Positions 10,201 through 19,158 of a stretch of DNA of 64,000 bases are shown here, piece by piece (position 1 is the first letter of the stretch; each line of letters starts with the position of its first letter). The stretch covers positions 837,501 to 901,500 of the forward strand of contig JAHQRK010000013.1 in assembly GCA_019828595.1 (NCBI GenBank), given 5' to 3'. Position numbers and translations under genes: made by a program. The stretch comes from Aphanomyces cochlioides (Eukaryota; Oomycota; Saprolegniomycetes; Saprolegniales; Verrucalvaceae). The notes beneath the pieces were generated by a model that was not told the origin of the DNA, ran no database searches, and saw only the letters and a list, made by a program, of their open reading frames with translations.

Positions 10201-10258
10201 CCCCCCAAGGGGGTCGAAGGGGGGCGAAGGGGGGGCGAAGGGGGGGCGAAGGGGGGCG
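10201..10258 (+). repeat. G-tract tandem repeat (GGGGGGCGAA units)
   Basis: After a C6 run, five runs of 5-7 G alternate with tcgaa/cgaa/cgg spacers, giving about four 11-bp units. Five G-tracts spaced by 4-5 bases fit a strong G-quadruplex motif. It lies 20 bp after the stop of copy 5. Confidence 0.75.
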
Positions 10259-11483
10259 GATGTCTATCGATCCGTCGCTGGCACTGAGCTCGTCAGACTT
10301 TAGATAGTTGAATTGCGAAGCTAATTCTATAGCTGCCCTGCTACAGTCTTGTTTGGAATCAAATATGACCAACATGAACGCCTAGACCAGCACACAGTGA
10401 ACAATCGTTCTTGTATGTTGCTTCCGCTCCTGGCCCCGCTGTCCGTCCTGCTCCTCGTGCTTTTGCTCATCCTGCTACCGCTCGATCGCCACGTAAATCA
10501 GCACTAAACTCCCTTCACGAGAACTGGAGCTAAAAAATTCTCTGGTCAAGCCAAGAAGCCTGCAGCGAACTGGCACGAAAAACCCTGTCGTATGCGGAAT
10601 GGCGGCGCAATCGATGGATGGCGAGGGCAATTGTTTCTCTCCATGGACAGCCCAAGAGCTCAAGTTGGTGCGTCGAATCAAGAAGAGATGAGAGACAACG
10701 CTGCGTGGCGTTCGTCCTCGACCTGTGTACCTGTAGTTGAACAACCCGTTATGTACCACAATGTCCGCGATTTTTCCCGAATTTTGCAGATATTTTTTAA
10801 ATATATGCGGAATTAATTTTGAAAGCCCCTTTCCGCCGACTTTTTCCGCCAAACGCGGAAGTTGAGGAGGGCCATTCCGCAAAGAGATGAATGGAAAGTT
10901 TGGTAGATCGATCTTGGTTAGTGTGCGATGCACAGAGGAAGCTGGTCTTTTTGAACATTTTATTTTTTGCAGGCTATGAAACCCCTCGTCTAACCAAGGT
11001 ATATAAGACCGCATAATGCTCACGGCGGGCCAACATTTTGAGATTTTGTCATTTCCAAAACCACAAGAGCATGGCTTAAGAGATTGGCCCAACCTGGTAG
11101 ACAGTTATGGGCAGTGCTTTGTGTAACACATGGCGTGACGCACGAGGACGATCCAACAGATGAACTATTAAAATACTGTAGTAGATGACGCAGGTAGGAC
11201 TGACGAGAACTTTCTTGGCTCGTTTGTGAATCATCGTCCTCGTGGATATATGGGTGCCCACACACGTTAGGATGGCATTGTTTGTCGGCATCACTGTCGA
11301 TCACTCCAAGAGCACTTTTTCAAGTATCGACCAAGAGCGTTTGCCATCGATCGACGAGCACTTCGTCAAAGCACTTATAGCTCAAGTCGTGTCTTTGAGA
11401 CTAGAACAGCGCTCCAGATGGATTTCACCACAACAGGCGACAATACAGTGCATATTGTATCACGAAGAAGCGTTGGGTGTGAA
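10259..11483. other. Intergenic DNA, no supported gene
   Basis: A 205-codon minus-strand open frame (10475-11092) has no recognisable domain. On the plus strand a short frame near 10600-10690 encodes PWTAQELKLVRRIKKR, weakly reminiscent of a SANT-like helix but too short to call. A TATATAAG box lies at 11000-11007. Nothing else stands out. Confidence 0.3.
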
Positions 11484-11499
11484 GCTCATCTTTGAATTC
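11484..11499 (+). promoter_or_regulatory. Inr/FPR-like core promoter before the H1-like gene
   Basis: GCTCATCTTTGAATTC fits most of the oomycete initiator consensus (GCTCATTYYNCAWTTT). It lies 30 bp before ATG 11529 and overlaps the in-frame ATG at 11492, which bears on the choice of start. Confidence 0.4.
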
Positions 11500-12346
11500 G
11501 CCACGTCGTGGACACATCCGTGGGGATCATGAGGTTCGCTGCATCCTTCTCGTCCTGGCGTCTCTCGCCTTGGCCCAAGACATCTCGCAAGACAAGCCAG
11601 TCCTGCGCGGTCTCTCTGAAAGCGCGATGGCCGAATCGAGCGCTGTTCATGACGATCGATCGCTCTTGAACGCGGCTACCCAGTCGGACGACGAGGCTGC
11701 GGCTCCATCATCGAAATCAGAGGCCAAGACGCCTTCCGAGAAGGAGAAGAAGACTCCGGAGGACAAGAAGTTGACATCTGAGACCGATGGTGTCAAGAAG
11801 ACTGGAGGCAAAAAGATTCGTGCGAAGAATCTCAGCGCCAGGACCCGTGTGACGGCTGATGCTAAGAAGGCTCCCACCAAGAACAACGCAAAGGAGGGTG
11901 ACAAAAAGTTTCGTGCGAAGAATCTCAGCGCCAGGAACCGTGTGAAGACTGATGCTAACAAGGCTCCCACCAAGAAGGACGCGAAGGAGGGTGTCGAGAA
12001 GACCGGAGGCATAAAGTTTCGTGCGAAGAATCTCAGTGCCAGGAACCGTGTGAAGAAGATTGGCGCAAAGAAGGCTCGCGCTAAGAAGACTCGCACTAAG
12101 AGGGCTCGTGCTAAGGCTGCCCGCACTAAGAGGGCTCGTGCTAAGGCTGCCCGCACTAAGAGGGCTCGCGCTAAGGCGGCTCGTGCTAAGGCGGCTCGCG
12201 CTAAGAGGGCTCGTGCTAAGGCGGCTCGCGCTAAGAGGGCTCGTGCTAAGGCTGCCCGTGCAAAAAAGGCTGGCCCCAAGAAGGCCACTGAAGCGAAAGA
12301 CGTCAAGGAGACTGATGCAACGGCGACCAAGAACGCTATGGCCTAA
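11492..12346 (+). CDS. Signal-peptide-like, histone-H1-like Lys/Ala/Arg repeat protein
   Basis: 284-codon frame. A hydrophobic segment CILLVLASLALA followed by QD looks like a secretion signal and cleavage site. Next comes an acidic/Ser-rich region, then three ~32-residue repeats built on FRAKNLSARNRVK with KAPTKKDAKEG. The C-terminal third consists of RAKAAR/TKRARAKAAR units, like histone H1 tails, which bind DNA. The in-frame ATG at 11492 would give a long charged n-region. The ATG at 11529 sits ideally before the hydrophobic segment and downstream of the Inr-like site but is one base out of frame, so a one-base deletion between 11529 and about 11545 is likely. Whether the product is secreted, nuclear or not made is open. 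It could be an oomycete secreted effector, but no RxLR-dEER motif is clear. Confidence 0.6.
   Translation: MNSPRRGHIRGDHEVRCILLVLASLALAQDISQDKPVLRGLSESAMAESSAVHDDRSLLNAATQSDDEAAAPSSKSEAKTPSEKEKKTPEDKKLTSETDGVKKTGGKKIRAKNLSARTRVTADAKKAPTKNNAKEGDKKFRAKNLSARNRVKTDANKAPTKKDAKEGVEKTGGIKFRAKNLSARNRVKKIGAKKARAKKTRTKRARAKAARTKRARAKAARTKRARAKAARAKAARAKRARAKAARAKRARAKAARAKKAGPKKATEAKDVKETDATATKNAMA
12076..12262 (+). repeat. Coding tandem repeat (GCTAAGGCTGCCCGC type)
   Basis: Repeats of about 15 and 30 bp (ggctcgtgctaaggctgc, cgcactaagag) encode the Arg-Ala-Lys tail of the H1-like protein. Units in the first half are nearly identical at DNA level, which suggests recent expansion by slippage or unequal exchange. 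Confidence 0.7.
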
Positions 12347-13137
12347 GTTTCCAAGAGGGATGACAGCGCGGCAAAATTGTAAACTGCGTCGACGAAGAGT
12401 CGCATCGATGCTAACGAGACAGAATACACATACTTCTTGTCTCGATGGGATTTTTAAACCACCGACTCGGAGTCAGCGTGGATAGATCAGCCAGAGGGTC
12501 TTGACGGAAGGAAGCCGACTGGAGGTGGCGCTGTGATGTGGTAGAATGAACTGCCTAGCGTGAAGAGTCAACAGGCTCAACGACCTTGGAATCGAATCCC
12601 CCGCCGTTTTTCTTTCCCCTTGGCGACTTCATGGGCCACCGACAGACCGAATTGCACCGAGGTGTTGCCATCGAAGGCACCACCGAATCTAGTACTCCTT
12701 GAGAAACCACACAAGGACTGCAAATGTCTTGAAAACTCAAGCTGAAAATGTCGCCGCATATGTCAATCCTACAGAACTCGGTCAGAGATGGCATTGCTGC
12801 TCCTGCCATACCCTCACGACTAGCGCAAGTAAACGATGAGGTTGTAGTCCCAGTCGTCGGGCGGTCGATTGCGACTTTCTCATTGCATATTTGTATACCT
12901 CCATGCAGGCCTAGTCTTGTCGACTATGTATTTCGCTTGTTCGCGAGCCCACATGGATACAAATATCTCAACGGCAATGACTTGAAAGCCTTCTGGCAGC
13001 GCTCTGGCTGAATTCCCCTTTGGTTGCGGGCTTGGTTGGCCACCAATTCCCTTTTTCCTATCCGCTGACCAACATTGGACTCTGTCGACCATCACTGTGA
13101 AGTACTCAATTAGGTAGTCCTCAATTTGACAAAGTAC
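12347..13137. other. Intergenic DNA, no supported gene
   Basis: Several short open frames on both strands (for example 12748-13011 plus, 12555-12809 minus) show no domain or family resemblance. I see no repeat or RNA gene here. Confidence 0.3.
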
Positions 13138-13153
13138 TCATTTTCAAATTTGC
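13138..13153 (+). promoter_or_regulatory. Inr/FPR-type core promoter of copy 6
   Basis: TCATTTTCAAATTTGC, 7 bases before ATG 13161, matches the oomycete initiator/FPR consensus and the promoters of copies 3 and 5. A second, weaker tcaattt lies about 20 bases upstream. Confidence 0.65.
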
Positions 13154-13160
13154 ATTCAAG

Positions 13161-13770
13161 ATGCAACCTCCCAAGCCACAAAAGGACGAATCGCCCAAGA
13201 AGAAGCGCAAGATGGATTTACTTAAGCGTCCTCCAGCTCTAGCGCGTGTCGATTTTGTCGGTCCGCTCCCTCAGGATATTCTATTCGAGATGGTTGCCCC
13301 GTCGACAGATGGATTTCTCAATCTGAAAGACTTGCTGACGCTCTCGATGGTCTCTCGGAGCTTTTACTACACGATGAACCACGACTACTGGGAAAAGATA
13401 GTCCATGCTCCCATGTTTGAGTCCATGTACAAAGTGGCCGCCTTTGCCAAGATGAAGCCCCGCCAACCCAGCAGTGCGCATTATGGACAGGCGATTGTGC
13501 ACGCATTGCCGTGAAGTTCAGCCATATGACATCCGCCCACTTCGTCCACGTCTCGAAGCGTTCATGGTTTGCGATGCATGCGCTGAATTACCGCCATTTG
13601 CCGAGATTCGATACAAAGACGTCATGAAGCAGTATGGTCTCAAGCGCAAGCAGCTCGAAGCTCTTCCAAGCCGAACGGAAAAGATTAGCCACGGCCACCG
13701 TCGACTATTTAAGCTCAAGGATATCCTTGACCTCGTCGAGATAGTGCGCGAGAGTACAAATGAAGAGTAG
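13161..13770 (+). pseudogene. F-box-like/zinc-segment family copy 6, one-base insertion
   Basis: ATG 13161 begins MQPPKPQKDESPKKKRKM, then the F-box-like segment (VGPLPQDILFEMV, NLKDLLTLSMVSRSFYY, DYWEKIV). At about 13462 one extra base shifts the frame (KMKPRQ then PSSAH in one frame, AVRIMDRRLCTHC in the other). The second frame carries CTHC, CDAC, KQYGLKRKQLEALPSR and a tail ending at 13770. The promoter is intact and the remaining codons look conserved, so the lesion is probably recent or could be a sequencing error in ACCCAGC. Confidence 0.75.
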
Positions 13771-14489
13771 ATTTATTTAAGATATGACTATAAACAAAAG
13801 ACACCTGTCGACAGGAGCAACAAACTTTGAATCCGATTAGTTTCGGCTTTTATCTTTACTCTTCTGAGGCTAGTAGCTCTTCTGCTGCTTTCAGGAGATC
13901 TAGTTAGTCTTACTGGACGCTAACTTCCTATTGAAAATAAGGATCGTATGCCCTGTAGCGTGTCGTTTGATCGTACAAATATTCACGAACGAGAAAGGTT
14001 CAGAGAACGAAATGCATAGCCATCGTGCGTTTCCAAGCTGATAGAGACCGTCAACTTGGGTATATAGGCTCGTGCTGTTGGCGATCTTCCGAGGATTTTA
14101 CTGCCGTTGGACGCTCTTCGTACATTTCTTCCAATTTCCCAAGTCTCTCACATCCTCCCTGGCCCTTGCAGTTCTATTGCCGACAGCGATCTGGCCTGGC
14201 GCATGGGGATTGTTTTCAATTGTTCTACCGTTTGTGGTTGTAATTTGCCACAAGAGGGAATCATACTATGCCAGAGCCGCTCTCTGCTCTTCTGTGGACG
14301 TCATGCTATTATCCATCGCATCCTCGTGGATGATTTCAGACTATATTCTTCGCATATATGTTGGTTTCTCCACATTATCTATCCCAGTTCGTCCATGGAA
14401 CCTCGGAGAGCTTCCTTGTACGAGATACATGTTGCCACCCGTCTTGTCTCCGTCTGGTGTCAGTCGGTATTTCGATTTGACGACACAAC
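13771..14489. other. Spacer between copies 6 and 7
   Basis: A hydrophobic 147-codon frame (14072-14515) contains runs such as SLALAVLLPTAIWPGAWGLF but shows no family I recognise. It overlaps the start of copy 7, so I treat it as chance. No RNA gene or repeat seen. Confidence 0.3.
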
Positions 14490-15164
14490 ATGCCGCAACT
14501 AAACTCGACAGCTGAAGACCCTGAGCAGAAGAAGAAACGTAGCACGGACTTATTGAGACGACCACCTCGAACGTTGGCAAATGTCATGTTTGTAGGAACT
14601 ATCCCTGACCATGTCTTCTTTGCCACAATTGCTTCGTTTGGGTGGCTTGACTTGCGTGATCTACTGATATTGTCGATGGTCTCTCGGAGCTTCTATTACA
14701 CGATGGACCACGCGTATTGGGAAAGGATTTTGAAAGCGCCGATGTTTGAGCCGCTCTATCAAGCTCGTTCTTTTGTAAAACTCAAGCCTCGGCATCGTGC
14801 CGTTCGTCGCATCATGACCAGCACGTGTCCACACTGTCGGGAACTTCAGCCAAACGAGATCAAACGTCGAAGATACGAGCCCCAGGCATGTCCAAAATGC
14901 ATTCTCCTGCCGCAGAACCAAGTGATCCAGTATAGCGAGGCTGTTGCGATGTGGTGTCTCTCGCCAGATCAAATCGACAAGATTCCAACCAAGACCCTAT
15001 TCATCAAGGGTCGATACCGTCAATGCATCAAACTCAACGATGTCATGGAGCTTGTAGAGCAAGAACGCCTTGAGCGAGAGCGACAGAGCACAGACGAACA
15101 CTACTTTCTCGAGCTATGTCGAATGCTGGCCGATTCCATGCATGGAAACATTGCTCATGTTTGA
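14490..15164 (+). CDS. F-box-like/zinc-segment protein (family copy 7)
   Basis: Intact 224-codon gene and the most diverged complete member. Order: MPQLNSTAEDPEQKKKRS, F-box-like segment (VGTIPDHVFFATIASFGW, DLRDLLILSMVSRSFYY, AYWERIL), CPHC and CPKC pairs, SEAVAMWCLSPDQIDKIPTK, and an extended acidic/basic C-terminus (EQERLERERQS) not present in the other copies. Conservation of both zinc pairs and of the F-box Leu-Pro and Trp positions despite many substitutions argues that this copy is under selection. Probable role: adaptor or zinc-dependent protein interaction. Substrate unknown. Confidence 0.75.
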   Translation: MPQLNSTAEDPEQKKKRSTDLLRRPPRTLANVMFVGTIPDHVFFATIASFGWLDLRDLLILSMVSRSFYYTMDHAYWERILKAPMFEPLYQARSFVKLKPRHRAVRRIMTSTCPHCRELQPNEIKRRRYEPQACPKCILLPQNQVIQYSEAVAMWCLSPDQIDKIPTKTLFIKGRYRQCIKLNDVMELVEQERLERERQSTDEHYFLELCRMLADSMHGNIAHV

Positions 15165-15380
15165 TGAAAGCGAAGTTCACCAGGAGGACCAGACGACTAT
15201 TGTTCACTCGTTGCTTGATTAACACTAACGACGGTTATAATGTTGCTACGCACTAATTTCTATCAAAGGCAAGTGTGTACCTACAAATTCCATACTTTGT
15301 TCACTCAACAAACTCAATTCAATCGTTCCTGAATCTCTCGACGCGTTCATCAATATCAGCTCCAGTCAACTCGACAATTC

Positions 15381-15434
15381 CATCTCTGTGGCTCCTCACT
15401 ATAGTAGTCGATATAGTGAGGAGCCACAGAGATG
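15381..15434. repeat. Perfect 23-bp inverted repeat with 8-base loop
   Basis: Arms 15381-15403 and 15412-15434 are exact reverse complements (first arm starts CATCTCTGTGGCTCC), separated by GTAGTCGA. It lies between copy 7 and the fragment of copy 8. It could be head-to-head ends of a lost transposon or a cruciform/RNA hairpin. Confidence 0.9.
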
Positions 15435-15631
15435 TTTTGCCAAGGAGGCTATCTCGATCAGCTGAACGGTCGACGTTTCATGTTGGCGGGGCCAAAGGAT
15501 ATGGTGACAACCATCGTTGTCTGGCGCTTCGATCCTCGTGTAGCAGCATTGGCTACGAATAGTAAGTTTGGATTGCATTGCGCTACGTCATACTCATTCC
15601 TGAATTTCACAAAAGACGAGAGAGGGGGCGC

Positions 15632-15781
15632 AGCTCGTATGGTCTCACAAACTTCCACCTCCAAAAAATTCCGTGCCAGACAAGGATTATCAATGGCCGA
15701 TACCGTTCAAGATACAAACTAAAAGACGTGCTCGAGCTGGTTGCACACGTGTGCGAGTTGCTGCGCGAATCGCCGTGGTGA
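15632..15781 (+). pseudogene. C-terminal fragment of an F-box/zinc-segment family member (copy 8)
   Basis: The frame gives SSYGLTNFHLQKIPCQTR, INGRYRSRYKLKDVLELV and AHVCELLRESPW, matching the last ~50 residues of the family (YGLTRKQLVTLPSR, GYRRLFKLNDVLELV). The F-box-like segment and zinc cysteines are missing upstream, where the 15381-15434 hairpin and unrelated sequence lie. It is a truncated relic at the cluster edge. Confidence 0.65.
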
Positions 15782-15957
15782 ATCCTCGATGGTAGATCAA
15801 ATGTGCTAATCTAAAGTCGTCAAGCTGACAACTTGCTGTACTTCGGCCATCTCATGGAGATTTTACAATGCGGACGAGCATTTAGACGACGAAAGCAATG
15901 CATGAGGCACGGATGGAGATGGTGAAATGAACTAGTGATGATATTGATGGCAACACT

Positions 15958-17054
15958 CTACAATTCATCCGATGGAGTGGATCCCGCAGGGAGGAAGGGA
16001 TAGTCGTTGTAGCCCGTCGCGTCGCCTTTGTAGTACGTAGCGACATCCGCCTGGTTCAACGGCGCATTGCGGCGAAATCGTTCGACCAAGTCGGGGTTTC
16101 CAATGAACGGCACGCCAAATGCGACGGCGTCGACCAAACCAGCGGCAATGTCGGCATTGGCTTCGTCCTTGGTGTATTCAACGTTGGAGATCAATGTATT
16201 GTGGAAATGCTTGCGGAAAATGGGCACAATGTCGCCTTCGACGACGTGGAGACGGTCGTAGCGGAGGACGTGAACGTACGCCAAGTTGAATCGTTGGGCA
16301 ATCTTGGCCACGTGTTCGCTCAACGCAAGGGGATTTTCGTCTCGCATTGAGTTGCCGCTGTGCAAGGGCGAGAAACGCACGCTGACTCTGTCCGCTCCGA
16401 CAGCATCCGTGACAGCTTGGAGGATTTCCGTCAAGAACCGACCGCGATTTTCAAGCGAGCCGCCGTATTGATCCGTGCGGACGTTGGAGCTTGTACGGAG
16501 GAACTGGTCGATTAAATAGCCATTTGCGCCGTGGACTTGACGCCGTCAAAGCCAGCAACATCGACGGCATTCTTGGCGACCTTTGCAAACTGGTCGACGA
16601 GCGTGGCGATTTCATTCACAGTCAGAGCATGTGGGACAACGTGGCGTTTCTTGCCAAGGAGCGTGTTGACTTCGCCGTCAATCGCAATCGCCGATGGCGC
16701 AACGTTTGGAGCACCGTCGTTGTTGTCAGGATGGGCTGCATGGCCACCGTGCCAGATTTGGAGAAAGATTTTCCCGTCTTTGGCATGGACAGCGTCGGTG
16801 ATTTCTTTCCAGCCAGCCAATTGCTCGGCGTTGTACGCACCAGGTTCGCGGATAAACGCCGACGCTTTTTCGGCAATCATTGTGGCTTCAGCGATGATCA
16901 AGCCGGCGGATGCCCGCTGGGCGTAGTGTTCCTTCATGAGCGCATTCGGAATATGCAACGTGCCAGCTCTGCAGCGTGTCAGCGGCGCCATGAAGATGCG
17001 ATTGGCCAGTTGAAACAAGCCGACTTGGATCGGCGTGAAGAGATTGGCGGCCAT
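15958..17054 (-). pseudogene. Old Yellow Enzyme-family NADH:flavin oxidoreductase, frameshifted
   Basis: The minus-strand start at ATG 17054 (MAANLFTPIQVG) is chosen because an initiator-like sequence lies just upstream at 17070-17080, although the frame is open to 17138. The FMN-barrel motifs are present: APLTRCRAG, QIWHGGHAAHPDNN, VAGFDGV. Near 16535 one base is missing compared with the intact paralogue at 31520 (GIEIH becomes KSTAQ), so the frame hits a stop at 16512. The other frame continues with GYLIDQFLR, YGGSLENR, NTLISNVEYTKDEAN and ends at 15958. OYE enzymes reduce activated double bonds using FMN and NAD(P)H. The lesion removes the His/Asn substrate-binding pair. Confidence 0.85.
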
Positions 17055-17069
17055 GGCGTACGCAGCGCT

Positions 17070-17080
17070 AAGTAGAATGA
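17070..17080 (-). promoter_or_regulatory. Initiator-like site of the OYE pseudogene
   Basis: The minus strand reads TCATTCTACTT about 15 bases before ATG 17054, fitting the TCATTYYNCA initiator core. It places the longer start at 17138 upstream of the probable transcription start. Confidence 0.4.
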
Positions 17081-18059
17081 AAAATGGCGCTGAAGTCGAC
17101 AACATGACAGTATCGTCCTGTGGAGATTCTTCGCCCAAGTGGCGAATGAGAATTCGATGGAAGGATGACCTGGCAACCTTGTCACTTGATCTGATGGTAC
17201 GATCAGTCCCCTCTGCTGGACAACGCTATCCAGCAGCCAATCACAAACAAGCGAACTTAATGGAATATATGTTGGATTGATTGCAAAGCGACCACCGGAT
17301 GTTACTGAGTGTAAGTAACACTACCCATGGAACGGAATGTGTCAAACAACGGCTACGGCGGCGACGGAATTCTGCTCTACATGGAATTTCCTTGAGGCAT
17401 TTTGTGCGAGTACTCTGCCTTTCTATTCGTACGATGCTATTGCCATCATCTAGGTCGATAGAAAAGGACCAGACATTTTGTTTCCCAAGAAATCCAATGT
17501 CAGATCTGGCAAGCGCGAAACGAGCCAAAGGGAGAAGGTAATTTATATGTTAACTCCGCTAGAGCACTTCTATCTCTCAGTGTCTCTGAAGGTCTCTCTC
17601 TTAATGCGGCGCGGTTATACCAAGCATTTCTCCGCTCTCTGCTGGTCCTTCTAAACTCATGTCGACAGCTACGGACCTTGTGTCTGTTCCTACAGTACTT
17701 AACGTATTCAAAGATTCATGGTCCAAGCAATCAGGTCTGTGTGGTATTGCTCGTTTGAAAAGAATACCCCACGATCCAGAAAGCAAAATATGCCATGAAA
17801 TGGTATACAATTTATGAATGATATCATCCAACGAGCCGCATCACCCATAAAATAATTAGAGCGTATATTGTGCTTTAGTTTCGAAATTGTGGGAGGCAAG
17901 CCAAACCGGTCAGGCAAAATATCGGTCATGAATGTGACAGCCAATCAGATGCAAGTATTTTGTGACGTCATCATGGGTCTTGTGTCGGGCAGACCAATCA
18001 CAAGTAGAATTGCAATTTGTGTTGATCCCTTCATCATTGAACCATATGGATATTGAGCG
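17081..18059. other. Intergenic DNA, no supported gene
   Basis: Only short frames without recognisable domains. A small hairpin (CTGCTGGA...TCCAGCAG) lies around 17214-17237. Confidence 0.3.
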
Positions 18060-19035
18060 ATGGCGGAGCTTTTGCGGTGTGTTGAGCAACGTCATGCATC
18101 TGTGAATACGATTATGCATGCGCTCTATGGGTATTATTTCCTTGGAGTATCGAAGCAAGAACTTGCACGCCTCTACAAAAAACGTGTGAACACCATTGAC
18201 AACTGGATTCAACGGTATGAGTCAGAAGGAACATATCAAAGGAAGGTCACGAGGCGTGCAAACAAATTCACCAATATGCAGAAAAGTCCTAGAGCGTCGT
18301 GCAATCCATATCAAGTTCAATGACATTGTACGCTTTGCTAATGAATTGACTATGATCAATTGGAGCCAATTGAATATTCAATTCTTGGATGAAGCTAGTT
18401 TTGATAATCGTGGAATGCTGCGAACTCGCGGGTATTGTCTCAAGGGCACAAAGCTTGCTTTTAGAGGCGAATTTAGCCGAAAGGCAAGAGTTTCTGTGCT
18501 GTGCTGGATCAATATCGATGGTATAGTTGAGATTTTTCACACTGAAGGGACATTCGATAGAGCCAAATTTGTGGACTGCTGTAAGACCCATGCATTTTCT
18601 GGCAAAATAGTAAGAGGATATCCTGGCCAAGGATCAATATGGATCATGGACGGTGCTAAGATACACTGTCATCCAGACATTACTCGGTATTTGCGATCAA
18701 TTGGTATCGTACCATTGTTCTTGCCAGCTTATTGCCCATTTTTTAATCCCATTGAGTACCTTTTCGGTCTCGTGAAGAAGCGAATGCGACGAAATTATGT
18801 GGAAAACTCACGAGAGCCATTGGAACTTTTTGTTCTGAGGATGCTGCTTGAATTTGGAAACTTTAACATGGAGGGCATTTTCCAGCATTGTGGCTACAGA
18901 AGAGATGGATTTTTCAATCCATCTTCTGCCTTGGAAAGCACTACAGTCCGCATTGGCCCAAACGACATCCAAGACGTCCAAGCTTTGCTTGAATTCACAC
19001 AACGTGATTTAGATAATGACGATGACAATTCATAA
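18060..19035 (+). pseudogene. IS630/Tc1-superfamily transposase (DD34E) with internal deletion
   Basis: ATG 18060 starts a helix-turn-helix domain (YYFLGVSKQELARLYKK, VNTIDNWIQRYESEGTY). At about 18282 the frame changes and sequence is missing, judging from the jump directly to KVLERRAIHIKFNDIVRF. The second frame runs to 19035 with all three catalytic residues: QFLDEASFDNRG, WIMDGAKIHCH and FFNPIEYLFGLVKKRMRRNY, with 34 residues between the last Asp and Glu. This is the DDE_3 type found as stand-alone transposons in many protists. I did not find flanking inverted repeats. The missing segment between the DNA-binding and catalytic domains makes it inactive unless an unseen exon structure exists. 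Confidence 0.7.
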
Positions 19036-19158
19036 CTCGAATAAAAGTTATTATTCTCCTTATCACATATGATCATCGTCATCTTGATTTGGGATAGCCC
19101 CTAGTACGCGTAAGACTTCAATGTCATCTGGATGAGGATCTAAATCCTCTGCATAAGC

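Noticed and set aside
10475..11092. 205-codon minus-strand open frame
   Set aside because: No recognisable domain, no family in the window, low-complexity Ser/Arg patches and no promoter-like site; length alone is not enough.
11647..12330. 227-codon minus-strand frame opposite the H1-like gene
   Set aside because: Mirror of the Lys/Ala/Arg codon repeats giving Ala/Leu/Arg strings; the plus strand has signal segment, repeats and promoter context.
14072..14515. Hydrophobic 147-codon frame that could be a membrane protein
   Set aside because: Overlaps the start of F-box copy 7, and three frames are simultaneously open there; no conserved motif.
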